Virus record (IMG/VR): IMGVR_UViG_3300009703_001909 | Location: 1-27,718 of that record | DNA from: a virus | Strand: one strand, 5' to 3' | Length of the DNA: 27,718 bases | Part shown: positions 8,227-15,194 of the stretch, one piece after another | Layout of the letters: every line of letters begins with the position of its first letter | Numbering within the stretch: position 1 is the first letter of the stretch | Made by a program: the position numbers and the translations under genes | The notes under the pieces: model-generated | The model's input: only the letters and a program-made list of their open reading frames with translations | What the model was told of the DNA's origin: nothing | The model's database searches: none

Positions 8227-8924
8227 TGAAGATAGTAGCAGTTAGAATAGGTGATAAGTACGGTATACAATATGAGAAGTATCTAGAAAAGAAACTTCCA
8301 CAACATGAGTTTATTTGGATTCATGAACCATATCATCCAGACGTTAAGTTGCAATGGAATAAAATGTTAGGTATGCAATTGGATATTGATGAAACTATTT
8401 GTGTAATGGACATTGACATTTTACTCACAAATGATTATAATGAAGTGTTCGACTTTCCTATAGAAAAAGGTCAATTCGCTGCAATGCCTGGATGGTGGAG
8501 AGATCATCGAAAAGGTTATAAGATAAATGGAGGGTTCTTTAAGTATTATCCACAAGACTGTAAATATATCTATGATAAATTTATGGATGATATAGACAAG
8601 TGGCAACAATACTATATTGAAAACGGAACCACTCAAGGGCCTGTAAATGGAGAACAACATTTTGTTGAAGACTCTGTTAAAGAGGGATTAGAATTGGTTA
8701 CTTTACCTGATGCATGGTTTACTCGTTGGGTAGTAGATGAAGATATTAACTATGGTAAGAATATGTCTAAGTGGAACATTGAAATGGTAAGACGTTACAG
8801 AGAATTAACGGGAAACGAATATATCTATTTGGGTGGAGAATTTCATCCCGATATTAAGTTCGTTCATTTTACGCATAGGATGAATAGGCCTCATGAGTGG
8901 AAAGATTACAGCAAGTTTACTTAG
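8226..8924 (+). CDS. GT-A-like glycosyltransferase (second)
   Basis: The protein of 233 aa begins MKIVAVRIGDKYG. The DxD motif is DID at residues 62-64 (ICVMDIDILLTND), placed as in the donor-binding site of GT-A enzymes. INGGFFKYYP, GPVNGEQHFVED and the C-terminal IKFVHFTH resemble later elements of GT8-like folds. An in-frame TTG at 8220 exists, but ATG 8226 with the purine-rich GAGAGAAAG upstream is the better start and forms a TAATG junction with the radical SAM gene. It pairs with the larger DxD protein at 3733-4545. Sugar donor and acceptor are unknown. Confidence 0.72.
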   Translation: MKIVAVRIGDKYGIQYEKYLEKKLPQHEFIWIHEPYHPDVKLQWNKMLGMQLDIDETICVMDIDILLTNDYNEVFDFPIEKGQFAAMPGWWRDHRKGYKINGGFFKYYPQDCKYIYDKFMDDIDKWQQYYIENGTTQGPVNGEQHFVEDSVKEGLELVTLPDAWFTRWVVDEDINYGKNMSKWNIEMVRRYRELTGNEYIYLGGEFHPDIKFVHFTHRMNRPHEWKDYSKFT

Positions 8925-9387
8925 TATCACTTTATTTTTTTGGGGATGGGGATGTTGGTCTAGAGCTTCAGTTCATGAAGATTTGGATATAGTGTTGTTA
9001 GATACATTAAGAAAGTTTTCTTATGTTAGTGATGAAGAACAGTATGGTGGTGATCGTAAAATAAGTTTTGCAAAACAAGTCAAAGAAGGAAAAAGTTTCA
9101 AAGGTGATTGTGATGATTTTGCATATACCATGAGAGACTTGTTATTGGAAAAGGGGCATACAGTACAGACTGTAATTGTTCGTACCTCAAAGATCAGTGG
9201 AAGTATTATGCATATGGTTGTTAAGGTAGATAATAAGTACATGATTGATAATAGATATCCGTTTGTTAGACTTTGGGAAGATGGGGTGAGGGGTAGTCAA
9301 TACAAAGTTCTAAGTTTTGGAGAATTGATAAAGGTGATAGTTGATCAGGCAGTTGAAAAGACAAGGAAGGAATTATATCAACGATGA
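8893..9387 (+). CDS. Transglutaminase-like cysteine protease (BTLCP-type), membrane-anchored or exported
   Basis: A papain/transglutaminase-fold triad is visible: C73 in FKGDCDDFAYTMRDLL, H107 in SIMHMVV and D119 in YMIDNR. The spacing matches bacterial transglutaminase-like cysteine proteinases. Residues 1-22 are a hydrophobic segment (ITASLLSITLFFWGWG) after one lysine, serving as signal peptide or anchor; no proper lipobox is present around C21. At 164 aa it is a minimal domain. It starts inside the end of the glycosyltransferase (32 bp overlap) and ends in an ATGA overlap with the first PP-loop gene, so those two are strongly coupled. It could process a peptide made or modified by the neighbours, or act in the envelope during lysis or entry. 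Confidence 0.75.
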   Translation: MSGKITASLLSITLFFWGWGCWSRASVHEDLDIVLLDTLRKFSYVSDEEQYGGDRKISFAKQVKEGKSFKGDCDDFAYTMRDLLLEKGHTVQTVIVRTSKISGSIMHMVVKVDNKYMIDNRYPFVRLWEDGVRGSQYKVLSFGELIKVIVDQAVEKTRKELYQR

Positions 9388-10556
9388 AAACATTAATATG
9401 GTATCGTAGTATTTTACGTCATGTTCTATATCAAAAATTATTAGATATGGGACACAAAGAAATTGCACTTCAACAAAAGGTTGAAATACAACGAGAGCGT
9501 TCTGCTAGAAGAATTCAGACTTGTGGTATTGATATAGAAGAAGAATATACATTTGGTATCAATACACAACCAATATATCGTATTCCACCTATGAAACCGT
9601 GGAATGACAAACCCCCATTAGTCAATCTGTTATATGAAAAAGCAACTGCTCTGGTCAGTGATGGTAGGAAAATTGACTGTATGTGGTCGGGTGGAATTGA
9701 TAGTACCAGCACACTTATCGTATTAAACGATGTTTGCAAACAAGGACAGCTTCAAGTTATCCTGTCCGAAGGTTCTATAAAAGAACATCCTCGTTTATAT
9801 GAAACTCTGGTTCAACATTTACCTCATAGAATTAATGATGGTAATATTCGTTCTCTTATTGACTATGATAATATAACCGTACATGGAAACGAAGCAGATA
9901 CTCACTATGGTATGACAGGACTTGCTACCCCATTATGGAAAACCAATACATTCTATTTTAAGGTAAGATATGGTCACCAGAACAGAGTTATGCGAGATTT
10001 GGGGGGAGTAACCTTTGACAAGATACGAATAGAGAAATCTAAGTTTAAAGGACAAGATTATTTCATACCACACACAGAAAGTCTATTTACAGATTGGGAT
10101 GTAACAAGATGGTTTATTGATATGCATCTAAGAAATGAAATAGTTTTTAATCGTTCACCACAATACGGTAATTTTAAGGGTGATACATATAAAGAGGTAG
10201 ACAAAGAATTAGATGAGTATGATGTGGCAACACCAGAGGACTTTCTATGTGATGATGAAAGAGAAGTACATAGATATACGGGAACTAAAATACTACAATC
10301 TGAGACTTATCAGGGTTTAAAGATGGAATTAAGAGATTTTATCATGGTTAAGACAGGCGATAAAAAATATGCATATGGTAAAGGGGATACGGCATCATAT
10401 TCACATGGACAAATAGATATGTTCAATCCCGATAAACACCCACACATTAATCCTGATAGATTAGAATCACGAAATGTTGCTATATGTTTGGATGGTACAG
10501 TTATAAAAAGAGATGAATTGAATAGTCTCGATCCATATGACTTTATCATACCATAG
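9384..10556 (+). CDS. PP-loop ATPase, asparagine-synthetase-like (first of pair)
   Basis: The PP-loop that binds the pyrophosphate of ATP is SGGIDST at residues 102-108 (CMWSGGIDSTSTLIVL), as in asparagine synthetase C-domains, lasso cyclases and QueC. These enzymes adenylate a carboxylate or related group and pass it to an amine or sulfur nucleophile. The protein has 390 aa and no N-terminal glutaminase domain (it does not begin Met-Cys), so free ammonia or another amine would have to be the nucleophile. A loop rich in His and Asp (VHGNEADTHYGMTG) follows the ATP domain. It is fused in translation to the protease gene (ATGA), and its paralogue follows immediately. Confidence 0.75.
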   Translation: MKTLIWYRSILRHVLYQKLLDMGHKEIALQQKVEIQRERSARRIQTCGIDIEEEYTFGINTQPIYRIPPMKPWNDKPPLVNLLYEKATALVSDGRKIDCMWSGGIDSTSTLIVLNDVCKQGQLQVILSEGSIKEHPRLYETLVQHLPHRINDGNIRSLIDYDNITVHGNEADTHYGMTGLATPLWKTNTFYFKVRYGHQNRVMRDLGGVTFDKIRIEKSKFKGQDYFIPHTESLFTDWDVTRWFIDMHLRNEIVFNRSPQYGNFKGDTYKEVDKELDEYDVATPEDFLCDDEREVHRYTGTKILQSETYQGLKMELRDFIMVKTGDKKYAYGKGDTASYSHGQIDMFNPDKHPHINPDRLESRNVAICLDGTVIKRDELNSLDPYDFIIP

Positions 10557-10559
10557 GAG
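10555..10559 (+). promoter_or_regulatory. Ribosome-binding site AGGAG that decides the next start
   Basis: AGGAG overlaps the stop of the first PP-loop gene. It lies directly against TTG 10560 but six bases from the in-frame TTG 10566, which makes 10566 the likelier start. Confidence 0.5.
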
Positions 10560-10565
10560 TTGAAA

Positions 10566-11930
10566 TTGGAAGAACAAGTACTCATACATGCTGGTGGTAT
10601 GGAATTAAACAAGTTATTGCGGTGGTATAATCCTCTCGACTTACCAGAGGAAATGATTGCAAAAGAATGGTTAAATCGTGAAAACGCTTTGGATCCGAAT
10701 CCATTTATACATCCAGACGATCCAGAATGGGGAGAAGAAACAGAACATCGTAAAAAATGGTGGTACTATCGAAAATCTATGTGGGAGCCAGGAAAGAACC
10801 CATACTGGCCAGTAGGTGGTAGGCAGGGAGAAGCATTTGGTGATTATCTTTTTGCACTTTCTCAGATAGTACAATGTCCAGTACCATATGATAGAACGGG
10901 TGAATCTAATTATATGAATCAGCTATATTCTCCTATACCAGAAGTACCTGATGGTTGGAATATGTCTTTTGAAGATATTATTCATAACCAATGTCAAAGA
11001 ATATGGGACATGAACCGGCCTGTAAGACTCTGGTGGAGTGGTGGTATTGATTCTACTACAATTCTTATAGGGTTTATTCAGACAAAAAAACCAGAAGATA
11101 AATTAATAGTTTATATGTCAAAAATATCTGAATGGGAAAATCCAAACTTCTTTGAAAGACTAAAGAAGATGGACGATGTTACTATTCAATGGAACACTAC
11201 GGAAAATATTTGGGACTTTTCTAATTGGAATGACGGTGCAATAAATGTTACAGGAGAGCCAGGAGATCCTTTTTATGGTACATTTGTAGTAGAACATCAT
11301 ATTGATGACTTGGATACACCGTGGCAAGACATGTTCCAGTGGGAAGATATTAATTATATATACAGAGAAGATGATTATCGGTGTACCTATCATCGTCCTA
11401 AATTTATGGAGTTTGCAGAGAGATATGCAGAAAAGTGTCCGTTTCCATGCGTAAATGCATTTGACTTTACATGGTGGTTAGCATTTGCCATTAAATGGCA
11501 ATGGATATCGCATCGTATATTTCCTCATCTTCCAAATCCCTCACAATGGCATAATATGATTTCGTTTTATGATGATGTAGATATACAGAGATGGAGTATT
11601 GTAAATCATGACTTAAAACATAAGGGTACATGGCAAACCTATAAATGGCCTTCTAAGGAATACATATATAACTTTACGAAGGATGTTGAGTACAGGGATA
11701 ATAAAACAAAATATAAAAGTCTACCAGAATCAACACCCAATGGTTCTATGAACACAAAGTTTACCACACAACAAATGATTATGACAAGCGGAGAATATTT
11801 CTTAAAGACAAAGGAAAGAGAATCTTATGTATCTGAAACTGTTGATCCCAATATACTACTTCTCGACAAGTGGGAAGTATTTCATAAACCTACATGGGAT
11901 AAGTGGAGAAAGATTATAAATAATAATTAA
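10566..11930 (+). CDS. PP-loop ATPase, asparagine-synthetase-like (second of pair)
   Basis: The PP-loop SGGIDST (VRLWWSGGIDSTTILIG) is at about residues 158-164. The longer N-terminal region (about 155 residues) is acidic and Trp-rich and has no glutaminase features. GEPGDPFYGTF after the ATP domain parallels VHGNEADTHYGMTG in the upstream paralogue, supporting common origin, though overall the two are well diverged. TTG 10566 is preferred on its ribosome-binding site; the first in-frame ATG is 10599. The 3' end contains a late promoter core for the next gene. Two non-identical PP-loop enzymes in tandem suggest two successive activation steps or a heterodimer. The substrate is unknown. Confidence 0.72.
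   Translation: MEEQVLIHAGGMELNKLLRWYNPLDLPEEMIAKEWLNRENALDPNPFIHPDDPEWGEETEHRKKWWYYRKSMWEPGKNPYWPVGGRQGEAFGDYLFALSQIVQCPVPYDRTGESNYMNQLYSPIPEVPDGWNMSFEDIIHNQCQRIWDMNRPVRLWWSGGIDSTTILIGFIQTKKPEDKLIVYMSKISEWENPNFFERLKKMDDVTIQWNTTENIWDFSNWNDGAINVTGEPGDPFYGTFVVEHHIDDLDTPWQDMFQWEDINYIYREDDYRCTYHRPKFMEFAERYAEKCPFPCVNAFDFTWWLAFAIKWQWISHRIFPHLPNPSQWHNMISFYDDVDIQRWSIVNHDLKHKGTWQTYKWPSKEYIYNFTKDVEYRDNKTKYKSLPESTPNGSMNTKFTTQQMIMTSGEYFLKTKERESYVSETVDPNILLLDKWEVFHKPTWDKWRKIINNN
11915..11922 (+). promoter_or_regulatory. T4-type late promoter core TATAAATA
   Basis: Exact TATAAATA, preceded by T, at the end of the second PP-loop gene. Transcription would start about six bases downstream, just ahead of AGGAG and ATG 11943. 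It gives the 98-aa gene, and probably the sulfur genes behind it, their own late transcript. Confidence 0.7.
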
Positions 11931-11942
11931 AGGAGACTGATT

Positions 11943-12239
11943 ATGGCCATTAAAATAACTACAGTTAATGTTAGGTTAAATACTAGCACTGCCTGGCATG
12001 CTCCCACAACTGCACAGGCAAACTACATTAAAACTAATTATGGTGATACAGGTAAACGCACAGAAGTAAGTGCGAATGGTGAATCTGGATTAACAAAAAC
12101 GAAAGTAGTTACTTTTTCTGATACGACTGCAAAGTCTCAATGGGATGCAGATTCTACTATTGATGATTTTGTTGAAGAACGAAGAACCTATAATTTTGCA
12201 AATAAAATTACATTTAATCAAACAATAGAAAATATTTAA
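11943..12239 (+). CDS. Unknown 98-aa late protein
   Basis: I do not recognise this family. It is a small protein rich in Thr, Asn and Ala (MAIKITTVNVRLNTSTAWH...) with alternating hydrophobic residues suggesting beta structure. It has no signal peptide, membrane segment or cysteine. It has an exact late promoter core at 11915-11922 and a strong AGGAG seven bases before ATG, better signals than most genes in the accessory run. That argues for high late expression, as for a minor virion protein. A role as substrate of the upstream enzymes is possible but unsupported by any visible leader or core motif. Confidence 0.7.
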   Translation: MAIKITTVNVRLNTSTAWHAPTTAQANYIKTNYGDTGKRTEVSANGESGLTKTKVVTFSDTTAKSQWDADSTIDDFVEERRTYNFANKITFNQTIENI

Positions 12240-12240
12240 T

Positions 12241-12696
12241 ATGAAAATTTTAATTATGGGTCTGCCTGATTCAGGCAAGACTTGGTTAGGTGAAAGAATA
12301 TCAAAACATTTCAATATTCCTTTATGGGATGCAGATGTGATAAGAAAAACTTATAATGATTGGGATTTTTCCAGTAGAGGAAGAGAACGTCAAGCATTAC
12401 GGATGAGGGCTCTTGCCGAGATAGATCCAATATCTATTTCTGCATTTATTGCGCCATTGCCTGGACTTATTAGAGCGTTTTTTCCTGATAAAGTTATCTG
12501 GATGGATACCATAAGAGAGGGGAAATATGAGGATACAAATAAGTTATTTGTGGAACCTCTTAGACCTGATGTTAGGATTAAAACATGGATAGACGAAAAC
12601 CAACTGTTCAAATGCTTGGACGATATCAACCATGGCATGAAGGACATACAGAACTTTTCAAACGAGCTCATAGAAAAACTGGACAAGTTGCAATAA
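12241..12696 (+). CDS. Adenylylsulfate (APS) kinase-like protein
   Basis: APS kinase phosphorylates adenylylsulfate to PAPS, the donor for sulfotransferases. The Walker A loop is GLPDSGKT at residues 7-14. Then come WDADVIRK, DFSSRGRERQALRMRALAE (equivalent to the DLGFS...DR..N..R region) and SAFIAPLPGLIRAFF, matching the APS-kinase IaP...R segment, ending with VIWMDTIREGKYEDTN. The length is 151 aa against about 200 for CysC. The last 33 residues (after KTWID) do not resemble the family and overlap the next frame by 112 bp, which suggests the ancestral protein continued into that frame. ATG 12241 lies one base after the preceding stop, with no good ribosome-binding site, so translation is probably coupled. 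Confidence 0.8.
   Translation: MKILIMGLPDSGKTWLGERISKHFNIPLWDADVIRKTYNDWDFSSRGRERQALRMRALAEIDPISISAFIAPLPGLIRAFFPDKVIWMDTIREGKYEDTNKLFVEPLRPDVRIKTWIDENQLFKCLDDINHGMKDIQNFSNELIEKLDKLQ
12574..12577 (+). promoter_or_regulatory. Internal ribosome-binding site AGGA for the nucleotidylyltransferase frame
   Basis: AGGA lies seven bases before ATG 12585, inside the APS-kinase gene. The -1 frame has a stop (TAA 12579-12581) just before that ATG, so the second frame cannot extend upstream and needs this start. Confidence 0.5.
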
Positions 12697-12929
12697 TGGT
12701 TCGTGATACTGGTGAAGAACATTTCGACCAGAGTATGGTAATCGGTGAATTATTTAATCATGGATTTGAGTATGATAAAGACTATATTATTATGATGGTT
12801 CCAAATATTGTGAACATCACCTATGGTAGAGATGTTGGATATAAAATTGAACAGGAAAAACTGCCTAGTTCTATTGAAGCTATTTCTGCCACCAAGATTC
12901 GGGCCAATGCTGGATATAACCCTGTATAA
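12585..12929 (+). CDS. HxGH nucleotidylyltransferase domain protein
   Basis: The adenylyl/cytidylyltransferase signatures are GRYQPWHEGH (HxGH at residues 18-21) and ISATKIR at 100-106, the usual ISxTxxR partner motif. These enzymes transfer a nucleotide from NTP to a phosphate or similar acceptor; ATP sulfurylase uses a related fold. The domain is 114 aa, a normal minimal size. It lies in the -1 frame relative to the APS-kinase gene and overlaps it by 112 bp. I read the two as a former APS kinase-nucleotidylyltransferase fusion that is now two frames, or as one gene with an indel. Making APS from ATP and sulfate would suit the context but is inference. The 3' end overlaps the convergent kinase gene by 50 bp. 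Confidence 0.78.
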   Translation: MDRRKPTVQMLGRYQPWHEGHTELFKRAHRKTGQVAIMVRDTGEEHFDQSMVIGELFNHGFEYDKDYIIMMVPNIVNITYGRDVGYKIEQEKLPSSIEAISATKIRANAGYNPV

Positions 12930-13485
12930 GTGAAACAGGTTTATCTGGATTAGGTTTGCGAATACGTTCATTATAAGAATTGCATAGAGCAATCTTATCA
13001 AGGGTTCTTATTACATCAGTACTAAGTTGATGTCCTGTAGAACAATTATAAAAAAAGATTAGTTGTTCTAATCCATCCCAACCTATCCATCTACGAATCA
13101 TTCTAAATTCCCAATGTGGATCTCCCATACAAGCCTTATCCCAATCAATAAGTCCTTGGAACTTTTCTTCGTCTACTATCACATTTTTATACCACAAGTC
13201 ACCATGAATAAAGGTGGTTTCTGCAAAAGATATTTTATCAAACTCTTCTATAGCCTTTGTACAAAACATCTCATTATTAGGTGGGGGATGTTTTCTTAGT
13301 TTGTCCACGATAGGATGCATCCTTGATACATCATAATGAACAGGTAATAGATTTTCGGGTTTAAGTTTATGCACAGAAACTAAAAAGGATGCAAAGTCGC
13401 TGATAAAATCAGAACCTTGCATCCTATTAGCCATATGTGTTCCTGATATCCATGAACCATTAATCATGTCATGGATATCTAACAT
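12880..13485 (-). CDS. APH/choline-kinase-like phosphotransferase lacking its N-lobe
   Basis: The catalytic loop HGDLWYKN is at residues 94-101 (H94, D96, N101), and the metal-binding Asp is D114 in LIDWDKACMGDP, both characteristic of aminoglycoside phosphotransferase/choline kinase-type enzymes. The protein is 201 aa and begins in what should be the hinge (INGSWISGTHMANRM). The N-lobe with the ATP-binding lysine, normally 70-90 residues, is absent; the DNA immediately upstream codes for TctC with a natural C-terminus. It is therefore either a truncated remnant or a C-lobe used in another way. It is the last gene of the minus-strand cassette, 3 bp behind tctC, and converges on the nucleotidylyltransferase. 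Confidence 0.75.
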   Translation of the reverse strand: MLDIHDMINGSWISGTHMANRMQGSDFISDFASFLVSVHKLKPENLLPVHYDVSRMHPIVDKLRKHPPPNNEMFCTKAIEEFDKISFAETTFIHGDLWYKNVIVDEEKFQGLIDWDKACMGDPHWEFRMIRRWIGWDGLEQLIFFYNCSTGHQLSTDVIRTLDKIALCNSYNERIRKPNPDKPVSLIQGYIQHWPESWWQK

Positions 13486-13488
13486 ATT

Positions 13489-14493
13489 TTACTTCACCAT
13501 TTCTTGTAGTTGACTCCTAAGATTAGGATCAATATTTGCGTAGAACTTTAGAGCTTTGTTTGCGTCTTCAACCGTTCCGCCACCAATAGGTAGTTTCTTT
13601 GATTGAGTAAACTTAATAAACTCTGGATCACGCATCATCTTAAAAAATGCCTTTGTAAGATGAATCTGTGCTTCTTTCGGAGTACTCTTATGTACTACAA
13701 AGGTACGAGCAAAAACATTACTCTTTGCGAAGAAGTCCCATAGAACCTTAGACTTTTCATCCTTGATATAAGAATGAACCGAAGGAATACCTGCTGGAAT
13801 TAGTTCGGGAGAACCAATTGCAAGAATGTACCGAAGAGGAACAATCTTTGCTTTCTTCTTTAGAGTAGACATTGCAAGAACAACACCATCTGTTTCACCC
13901 GCTGCAATCGCTTTAATCATGGTTCCAGAACCACGATAACCATATACAGGTTTGTTATTAGTACCAAAAGTCTTATCTAGAAACTCTGGAACCAATGAAG
14001 GTGACGCACCTTTACCAGATGCACCCCAACGAAAACCACGATCTCGCAGATCAAAGATAGTCTTTACATCACTATCTGCACGAACCGCAACAATAGTTGC
14101 TTCGTTAAGTAGAGCACCAACAGCAACAAAGTCGCCAGGGCCATACTTCATCTTAGAGGATGTTGGAATTGCAGATGCCGCAAGAGGGAAAGCGCCAGGG
14201 AACAAAGCAACCTTTGTTCCATCAGTAGAATCAATCTTACCAGATGCAAGAAGGTTTCCCATCTTAATTCCACCACCACCCTGCTTATTCTGCACAATCA
14301 CTTTAGGATTGCCAGGCAAGTGTTTACCTAAAAATTGTTTTACTAGATGACCGTACATTGAAGTACCACCACTAGGACCGGCACCTACAAGAACAGTAAC
14401 AGTTTTCCCCGAATAATATTCGGAAGCGGAGGCAACCGAAGTCGCACCCATAACGAAAGCTGCCGATGCAGCAATGACTGAAATCAATTTCAT
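13489..14493 (-). CDS. tctC: TctC/Bug-family periplasmic binding protein of a tripartite tricarboxylate transporter
   Basis: The protein of 334 aa starts with a clear signal peptide: MKLIS, a hydrophobic stretch and a likely cut after ASA at about residue 24. The mature part shows TctC landmarks: VTVLVGAGPSGGTSMYGHLV near the N-terminus, then PKVIVQNKQGGGGIKMGN (compare the vVVeNrpGagG motif) and YGYRGSGTMIKAIAAGETDG. Bug proteins bind carboxylates such as citrate, other organic acids, or sulfonates, and hand them to TctAB. The matching permease is at 21039-22883, also on the minus strand. ATG overlaps the upstream sulfotransferase stop (ATGA), with AAGGAG in front. Substrate specificity cannot be read from the sequence. 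Confidence 0.93.
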   Translation of the reverse strand: MKLISVIAASAAFVMGATSVASASEYYSGKTVTVLVGAGPSGGTSMYGHLVKQFLGKHLPGNPKVIVQNKQGGGGIKMGNLLASGKIDSTDGTKVALFPGAFPLAASAIPTSSKMKYGPGDFVAVGALLNEATIVAVRADSDVKTIFDLRDRGFRWGASGKGASPSLVPEFLDKTFGTNNKPVYGYRGSGTMIKAIAAGETDGVVLAMSTLKKKAKIVPLRYILAIGSPELIPAGIPSVHSYIKDEKSKVLWDFFAKSNVFARTFVVHKSTPKEAQIHLTKAFFKMMRDPEFIKFTQSKKLPIGGGTVEDANKALKFYANIDPNLRSQLQEMVK

Positions 14494-15194
14494 GTTTTAT
14501 TACTCCTTTTGAACCATTCAGTTATTTCCTGATAATTCGTAAATACTTTTGAATAATCAGGGTTAGTTATAATATCTAGAGAATGTTCTTTTACATAATC
14601 CTCATAGATAATATCAGTTTTATTTGGAATCATTCTTTCCAAATCTTTTGTAAATTCTTCTATATGCATAAATCTATAAAATTCTGCTTCTGTTGCAGTA
14701 AAGGAATTTTCTGATGGTACTTTTCTTTTACCTTTATTATATTCTGAAAATTCTCTATTTGTTCCAGTGTATCCCTTTCTACTTGTTTCTTGTGCAATAA
14801 ATCTAAAACAGAATTGTGATATTTTATCTCTATTGTGTAACCAGATTAAATTAAAGTTAGACAAGATTTCAGCAGACTTTTCTAATTTTTCTATATAACC
14901 TATATTTGCATCCTCTACTGTATAAGTTAATTGCATAGGCATACATTTTATAATAAAAGAATCTTTTTCTTGAAGATACTCAAGTCTTTTTTGTCTTTCA
15001 CTATTTGTTAATAATTTTTCCTCAATTGTATAATCTACTGTTATGGGAGAAGTCTTAAATCCTTCATAGTGAACCTTCTTCATTCTACCAAACCATTCTT
15101 TCCCATTATCTAGTCCCATAGTTTCACCCAAATGTTTGAGTATATAAAACGATCCAGAACGTGGAGTACAAACTAAACAATATTTACCCTTCAT
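14490..15194 (-). CDS. Stf0-like sulfotransferase (second in the operon)
   Basis: The 5'-phosphosulfate-binding loop is CLVCTPRSGSFYILKHLG near the N-terminus, closely following the Stf0-type xxSTPRSGSxxL pattern, with KEWFGRMKK further on. The 3'-phosphate region is NLIWLHNRDKISQFCFRF (R..S-like). Stf0 proteins sulfate sugars such as trehalose using PAPS. ATG 15194 is chosen over TTG 15197 because AAGGAG lies seven bases before the ATG; this gives 234 aa. It overlaps the upstream paralogue by 11 bp and tctC by 4 bp. An APS-kinase-like gene 2 kb away on the other strand could supply PAPS. The acceptor is unknown. Confidence 0.75.
   Translation of the reverse strand: MKGKYCLVCTPRSGSFYILKHLGETMGLDNGKEWFGRMKKVHYEGFKTSPITVDYTIEEKLLTNSERQKRLEYLQEKDSFIIKCMPMQLTYTVEDANIGYIEKLEKSAEILSNFNLIWLHNRDKISQFCFRFIAQETSRKGYTGTNREFSEYNKGKRKVPSENSFTATEAEFYRFMHIEEFTKDLERMIPNKTDIIYEDYVKEHSLDIITNPDYSKVFTNYQEITEWFKRSNKT

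Noticed and set aside
9384-11930. PP-loop pair as QueC, implying deazaguanine DNA modification
   Set aside because: No QueD, QueE, FolE or DpdA-like gene is present, the radical SAM proteins have SPASM-like tails unlike QueE, and the proteins are much longer than QueC.
12570-12590. Programmed -1 frameshift from APS kinase into the nucleotidylyltransferase
   Set aside because: No X-XXY-YYZ heptamer in the right frame, and re-pairing on the AAAA run would place the tRNA on UAA. The internal AGGA-ATG start explains translation better.
13952-14350. Open frame of 132 codons on the plus strand opposite tctC
   Set aside because: It lies antisense within a clear TctC gene, has a low-complexity Pro/Arg-rich product and no ribosome-binding site.
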